DNA from: Alphaproteobacteria bacterium
GTDB taxonomy: Bacteria > Pseudomonadota > Alphaproteobacteria > UBA9219
DNA: 35,896 nt
Reading direction: 5' to 3'
Assembly: GCA_031291395.1 (NCBI GenBank)
Contig: JARLJD010000195.1
Location: forward strand, 1-35,896
Below are positions 32,119 through 35,896 of the stretch, piece after piece; within the stretch, counting starts at the first letter, position 1; every line of letters begins with the position of its first letter. The position numbers and the translations under genes were made by a program. The notes under the pieces were generated by a model. That model had not been told where the DNA came from. It saw only the letters and a list, made by a program, of their open reading frames with translations, and made no database searches.

Positions 32119-32212
32119 ATGGCGTATTCATGGGGTTAGTTGCTTAAGCGAGAAATAGCGGCGCCGCTTGTCTCATTCATTTTCTCCGCCGTCTTATTGG
32201 TTGGCGCAAGAT

Positions 32213-32229
32213 TTGGCACGCCTTTTGCT
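32213..32229 (+). promoter_or_regulatory. Sigma-54 (RpoN) promoter, exact -24/-12
   Basis: TTGGCACG-N4-TTGCT matches the RpoN consensus, with the GG and GC dinucleotides separated by ten bases. Initiation would be about 32240, leaving a 38-base leader to the ATG at 32278. It is the only such element noticed in the window. Confidence 0.8.
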
Positions 32230-32277
32230 CTGCATATAAAGTAAAAAGAAAAACCCGCTCGTTGGAAGGGGAAAGAC

Positions 32278-32721
32278 ATGCAGAGCATCTCCGGTAGTGT
32301 GGCCTATCCGACTTCTCTTCCCTCTGTGGGGACGGGAATGAATTCGACATCCGGGCAAGCCAACGCGGGGACGCCGTTTGCCGTTTTGCCAAGCCCGCTC
32401 AGCCAGCTTGCAGCGCGGACAGGGGGCGCGTCATTGGCCAATTCCCCCTCGCTTGGGGCGCAAACGGTATCGACGCTGCTGCAAACGCAAGAAATGAATC
32501 AGCTTCAGGCGCGCGGCGGCCTAAACCTGATGCAGGGGCTGGAGGCCGAAGAGGCGGCGGAAAACGAGGTCGCGCGTTTTCTGAACGTGCGCAAAAAAGC
32601 AAAAAAAACCATCAAAACCGCCGAGGCTGATCAAAACGCCGCCACGCTACGCCACAGAGATGAGGAAGAGGAAACTCCGCTGGATGAAGAAGGCCGGCGG
32701 GATTCCGAGGCCGTTTTGTGA
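32278..32721 (+). CDS. Small protein of unknown function behind a sigma-54 promoter
   Basis: This 147-residue protein has a Ser/Thr/Gly/Pro-rich N-terminal half. A helical segment follows (STLLQTQEMNQLQARGGL), then an acidic-basic C-terminus. It has no signal peptide or membrane segment. GGGGAAAG precedes the ATG. In alphaproteobacteria sigma-54 promoters often drive flagellar and nitrogen genes. The composition and the LLQTQE stretch recall small flagellar-cluster proteins, but no flagellar gene lies nearby, so this is only a suggestion. Confidence 0.65.
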   Translation: MQSISGSVAYPTSLPSVGTGMNSTSGQANAGTPFAVLPSPLSQLAARTGGASLANSPSLGAQTVSTLLQTQEMNQLQARGGLNLMQGLEAEEAAENEVARFLNVRKKAKKTIKTAEADQNAATLRHRDEEEETPLDEEGRRDSEAVL

Positions 32722-32908
32722 TGCTTGAAAGCGTAACATGCCGATCCGATCGCGCATATCCTAATCCTTAACTATTTTGGTTTAAATTATACGGAAGCCC
32801 CAAGCCGAGAAAGAGATACCCTCTTTCCCAAAGAGAGGGAAAGCCCCTCGACTTGAGTGCTACAATTAAAGAGACAACGCCCTGTCTTTTAAACTGGAGC
32901 GAACAAAA

Positions 32909-33565
32909 ATGACGCAGAGAAAACACCCCATACGCGGATTCACTCTGGTGGAATTTGCTATTGTTCTAGGGGTGATAGGAGCCATCATGGGCGGCATTTG
33001 GGCGATGAGCGGCAGCATGCGGAATAATACAAAACAAGAGAAGTTTTCCGAAATGCTGACGACCACCGTCGGAAACATTCGCGGCCATTATGCGGGCAAG
33101 GCTTATTTTGAAAGCCACGCGGTGGCGACGATGATGCCCAAGCTTACAAGCATGAATGTTTTTCCGGGCGACGCGGTCTATCAAAACGGCGGCTATTCGG
33201 TTGTCGATAATCCGTTTGGTTCGATATTAGGTACGTACAACAGCTCGTTTTACGTCTGCGGGTGGATGGCGAACCCTACCGCCGCGCAAAGTAAATGCGA
33301 TACAACGAGCCCTCCCGGCACCCTTGTAGCTACCCCTCTTTTTGCAATAGAATCTCTTTTTTCCGATGTCGCGTCATGCGGCAACGCTGTTGTCATGAAC
33401 TCGAATCCAGCCACATTGCCGGGCCTTGTTGCTGTGTATGTTAATGGTAACAAGGACGGTGGCACTACGGCCTTGCCGATATCTCCAGCTGTGGCGAATC
33501 TGGGCGGCAATTGTGGAAGCTCCGGCACGAAGGTTGTCGATTTCGTTTTCCGCCTGAATCCTTGA
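32909..33565 (+). CDS. Type IV pilin / pseudopilin-like protein
   Basis: The product has 218 residues. The N-terminus has the class III signal: a short basic leader, cleavage after Gly10 in RG|FTLVE, glutamate at mature position 5, and a hydrophobic helix of about 20 residues. This is typical of type IV pilins, minor pilins and type II secretion pseudopilins. The C-terminal part has several cysteines, enough for disulfides, and small repeated Gly/Asn-rich loops. No pilus assembly ATPase, prepilin peptidase or secretin gene is in the window, so it is an orphan here. A prepilin peptidase must be encoded elsewhere for it to be processed. Confidence 0.85.
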   Translation: MTQRKHPIRGFTLVEFAIVLGVIGAIMGGIWAMSGSMRNNTKQEKFSEMLTTTVGNIRGHYAGKAYFESHAVATMMPKLTSMNVFPGDAVYQNGGYSVVDNPFGSILGTYNSSFYVCGWMANPTAAQSKCDTTSPPGTLVATPLFAIESLFSDVASCGNAVVMNSNPATLPGLVAVYVNGNKDGGTTALPISPAVANLGGNCGSSGTKVVDFVFRLNP

Positions 33566-33614
33566 CTTCTTCGGCTTTGATTTCCTCGCTTTCGGCTCAA
33601 ACAAGGAACATGAC

Positions 33615-34316
33615 ATGCGCAACGCTCGCTTGCCCGGGATTGTTTTTCTTGCTTTTTTGGCCGTTGCCGCGTTTCCGGCAAAAGGCTGGGCTTTCGATTC
33701 CGCGCAGAGTTATGTGCAAACGCAATTTCTGCCGCCACAACTGTTGCCTCCTCCCCCTGCCGCGGACAGCAAAGCGCAGCGCGCGCAGATTGACGCCGTC
33801 ATTCATGCGCAACAGGGTTTGTCCGAAACGGAACTTGCCGCGCTCAGGAACGAGCAATATTTGCGGATCGATCTGATGACCTCGGTTCTCGGCCCGTCTT
33901 TCAATCGCGCGCGGTTGCCAAAGACTTTCGCGATGCTCGATCGCGTATTTGGCAGCGCGGAGCAAGTGACCGAAGCCGACAAGAAATTCTGGCGCACGCG
34001 CCGCCCCTATCTGTCCGATCCGCGCGTCAAGCTTTATGTCGACCCGATCGATGACAGCCCTTCTTATCCCAGCGGCCACACTACGGCTTCGCGCGTGCTG
34101 GCAGAGGTTCTGGGAATGCTGGCGCCGGATCAACGCGCGGCTTTGCGCGCCCGCGCGGAAGACATCGCCAGGCGCCGAGTCGAAGCCGGAGTCCATTACC
34201 CCGTCGACCTTGAGGCTGGCCGAACGCTCGCGCTGCTGATCGTCGGGGCGTTGACCGCCAATAAGGATTTTCAGGATGATTTGGTCGCTGCGAAGAATGA
34301 GGTTGCAGGGAAGTAG
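33615..34316 (+). CDS. Class A-type nonspecific acid phosphatase (PAP2 superfamily)
   Basis: This 233-residue protein has a signal peptide ending near GWA. The full phosphatase signature is present: K-x6-R-P (KKFWRTRRP), PSGH in SYPSGHTT, and R-x5-H-x3-D in RRVEAGVHYPVD. The first arginine of the third motif is preceded by Arg rather than the usual Ser. Class A enzymes are periplasmic and release phosphate from a broad range of phosphomonoesters. It ends one base before the convergent NlpC/P60 gene. Confidence 0.88.
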   Translation: MRNARLPGIVFLAFLAVAAFPAKGWAFDSAQSYVQTQFLPPQLLPPPPAADSKAQRAQIDAVIHAQQGLSETELAALRNEQYLRIDLMTSVLGPSFNRARLPKTFAMLDRVFGSAEQVTEADKKFWRTRRPYLSDPRVKLYVDPIDDSPSYPSGHTTASRVLAEVLGMLAPDQRAALRARAEDIARRRVEAGVHYPVDLEAGRTLALLIVGALTANKDFQDDLVAAKNEVAGK

Positions 34317-34317
34317 A

Positions 34318-35181
34318 TTACCCCGCCAAATCCTTCCCCTCCGCCACCGCGACAATCTCATTCCCGCGTCCGACGAGATCGGCAAGAGGTTCGACCGTCA
34401 CGTCCATTGTATACGCGCTCGCGTGGATGATGTGGTCGGTGCCGGTCATAATGCCGACATGGGGGTCGGGGAGGAAGAAGACGATGTCGCCGCGCCGCCA
34501 GTTTTTGTCGCGCCAGTGAATGTCGAGCGGTTTGCCGAACGCCTCGCGCTGTTGATCGACGTCGCGGGGGAAGTCGATGCCGGCCATTTCCAGAACCAAC
34601 TGCACCATGCCCGAACAATCGATGCCCTTGGGCGTCCTTCCGCCCCACAGATAGGGAGTGTGCAGCAGGCGACCGGATGTGAAAACATAATCGGCGGTAT
34701 GGGCGAATTCGGTGGCCATGACGTGGGATTCAAAAACGAAACCGCCGCTGGTCAGCTCTAAAAGTCTGCCGTGCTTGCCGTTGAGGCCGACAAAGGACCC
34801 AAGCGTAAGTTCGTCGATCGGCGGCGTCTTTACGTTAGGTTTTGGATAAACAAAAGTCCGTAATGCCGTGATTCTGTTGGACATCATCGCGATGGAATCG
34901 CCCAGTTCGCCCGTGTCCGTAATATAACCGACATAGCGGTCGGAGCGATTTTGCACCCACAGAAATCCGTCCTCGCGCTCCTCGAACACGTCCATAAATT
35001 CGCCATAGCGGATTTGGCTTGTCTGCGTCGCGTCGGCTTTGGGCGCATTCAGCAAGGGCAGAACGCCGCGCAGGCATTGGCGCATAACGGGTTCGACATA
35101 TTTTCTGGCTTTGACGGAATCGCGCAAAGCCATGTCCGCCAGATCGGCGCGAAAAGCATTGGTGCGAGGGTCGAGGGTCAT
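34318..35181 (-). CDS. NlpC/P60-family cell-wall hydrolase
   Basis: The predicted product has 287 residues with no clear signal peptide. An N-terminal SH3-like region (about 40-160) precedes an NlpC/P60 peptidase domain (about 165-280). Active-site features are the Cys in GIDCSGMVQLVLE, the His in DPHVGIMTGTDHIIHAS, and TPYLWGGRTPKG before the cysteine. Such enzymes cleave peptidoglycan stem peptides or related gamma-glutamyl bonds. ATG 35181 overlaps the MarR stop by one base (TAATG) and is preferred over an upstream GTG. It is probably co-expressed with and perhaps controlled by the MarR gene. Confidence 0.85.
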   Translation of the reverse strand: MTLDPRTNAFRADLADMALRDSVKARKYVEPVMRQCLRGVLPLLNAPKADATQTSQIRYGEFMDVFEEREDGFLWVQNRSDRYVGYITDTGELGDSIAMMSNRITALRTFVYPKPNVKTPPIDELTLGSFVGLNGKHGRLLELTSGGFVFESHVMATEFAHTADYVFTSGRLLHTPYLWGGRTPKGIDCSGMVQLVLEMAGIDFPRDVDQQREAFGKPLDIHWRDKNWRRGDIVFFLPDPHVGIMTGTDHIIHASAYTMDVTVEPLADLVGRGNEIVAVAEGKDLAG

Positions 35182-35639
35182 TATTCCGCGCTGCTGTGCG
35201 CCCACATTTCAGGCGCGGGCGCGAAGCCGCTAGTTTCAGTTGTTACGATCGAATTTTCAATAGCGAATTCCACGATGCGGGCGGGAAGGGCGGCGACGTA
35301 TTGTTGCGCTTCCTCGATCAGGCGGGAAAATTCGGTCAGGAATTCTGCGCCGCTGGCTGTTTTTTGCACCAGAACGTTGCGGCGGTCGAGATCGTCGCGC
35401 TGGCGGCGGACATACCCCAGCTCGCCCAGCCGGTCAAGCGCGCGGCTGACCGCCGGTTTGGATATTTTCAACGCCAGCGCGAGGCCGCGCACCGTATGCG
35501 GGCCCGCGCCCATATAAACGGAAAGCAAAAGCGCCATCTGGCGGGCTGAAAGATCCGGCGCATCGCCGCGAACGCTGGCGACAAGGGCATGACGCCATAA
35601 CTCAAGGGACTGGAACTGAGCGGACAAGGAAAAACCCAC
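35181..35639 (-). CDS. MarR-family transcriptional regulator
   Basis: This 152-residue protein matches the MarR winged-helix family. LSARQMALLLSVY is followed by the helix-turn-helix VRGLALALKISKPAVSRALD, then the wing GYVRRQRDDLDRRNVLVQKT. MarR proteins bind DNA as dimers and usually repress neighbouring genes until a ligand or oxidant releases them. It is coupled to the NlpC/P60 gene by a one-base overlap. No clear operator was identified upstream. Confidence 0.88.
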   Translation of the reverse strand: MGFSLSAQFQSLELWRHALVASVRGDAPDLSARQMALLLSVYMGAGPHTVRGLALALKISKPAVSRALDRLGELGYVRRQRDDLDRRNVLVQKTASGAEFLTEFSRLIEEAQQYVAALPARIVEFAIENSIVTTETSGFAPAPEMWAHSSAE

Positions 35640-35815
35640 AAGCGGAGGAAAAAATCGGGAATCAACGGCGCCAAGTGTGAGTCAGAGCGCCTTGATTCGC
35701 AAGAGTCTTTCGGACTTTTTTTGTATTTATGTCGCGCGATCCCATTTGTGAATCGAAACAGGGGGTTGGTCGTGTTCTGTGAACTTGATGGGAAACGTGA
35801 GGAGGGGGATGTTTC

Positions 35816-35879
35816 GTAGGAGCGGGTTTTACCCGCGCCAATTTTTTTGGGGAAACTCTCGGCTGGATAACGCTCCTAC
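35816..35879. repeat. REP/REPIN-like inverted repeat element
   Basis: GTAGGAGCG at 35816-35824 and its exact complement CGCTCCTAC at 35871-35879 flank 46 bases. The left copy continues into a GCGGGT-TTT-ACCCGC hairpin, giving the GTAG-plus-palindrome layout of REP sequences. The right half has no matching internal hairpin. A seven-T run follows the left hairpin, so it could also stop transcription. Nothing else is seen between the MarR start and the window edge. Confidence 0.55.
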
Positions 35880-35896
35880 CAAAAACGAAAAAATAA

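Noticed and set aside
32819-32842. CCCTCTTT/AAAGAGAGGG hairpin upstream of the pseudopilin gene
   Set aside because: Imperfect stem with an extra dinucleotide and no T-run; not enough for a terminator or operator call.

Overview
The window looks like a chromosomal segment of a moderately GC-rich Gram-negative bacterium, most likely an alphaproteobacterium. This is inferred from the gene families (LpxR-type lipid A deacylase, BON and OmpA envelope proteins, heptose and nucleotide-sugar enzymes, TldD) and the regulatory signals (three exact FNR-type boxes, one sigma-54 promoter). No 16S rRNA or other firm taxonomic marker is present. Starts were moved from the longest possible reading frame where a Shine-Dalgarno sequence or stop/start overlap favoured an internal codon.

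Region 1 (1-2740): the tail of an IS5-type transposase abuts a reading frame of unknown function that it has probably truncated. A DUF898/YjgN membrane protein and a membrane-anchored M48 metalloprotease follow in overlapping frames.

Region 2 (2740-9340): an envelope and stress region with three exact TTGAT-N4-ATCAA boxes. It holds a small cytoplasmic protein, a Crp/Fnr regulator that lacks the FNR cysteines, a Spy/CpxP-like periplasmic protein, a small secreted protein and a CsbD protein ending in a terminator. A tightly spaced run then encodes fasciclin, OmpA-like, glycine-zipper lipoprotein, single-pass membrane, BON lipoprotein and LpxR proteins. The likely theme is envelope remodelling under low oxygen.

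Region 3 (9340-10630): a gene-poor stretch with a probable frameshifted small gene, several mini-ORFs, and a minus-strand tRNA-Gly(GCC) with its own promoter and terminator.

Region 4 (10633-27297): a surface-glycan or nucleotide-sugar locus. Three plus-strand genes (medium-chain dehydrogenase, nucleotidyltransferase-PfkB fusion, sugar-1-phosphate nucleotidyltransferase) converge on a 13-gene minus-strand run. That run encodes a dehydratase-like SDR, a methyltransferase, a two-gene E1 alpha/beta thiamine-diphosphate enzyme, an epimerase, a TPR-glycosyltransferase, an FkbM methyltransferase, an SDR, a two-gene split transketolase, a glycosyltransferase-like protein, an SDR and an aldo/keto reductase. 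A divergent GmhA-type isomerase sits at the far end. GmhA, the fusion protein and the nucleotidyltransferase suggest an activated heptose. The two thiamine-diphosphate pairs suggest two-carbon or acyl transfer chemistry on a sugar, and this is the most unusual part of the window.

Region 5 (27300-35896): a candidate structured RNA with a textbook sigma-70 promoter and a terminator-like end, TldD, bacteriohemerythrin, a Tat-type solute-binding protein, a secreted protein of unknown function, a small protein behind an exact sigma-54 promoter, an orphan pseudopilin, a class A-type acid phosphatase, an NlpC/P60 hydrolase coupled to a MarR regulator, and a REP-like inverted repeat at the right edge.
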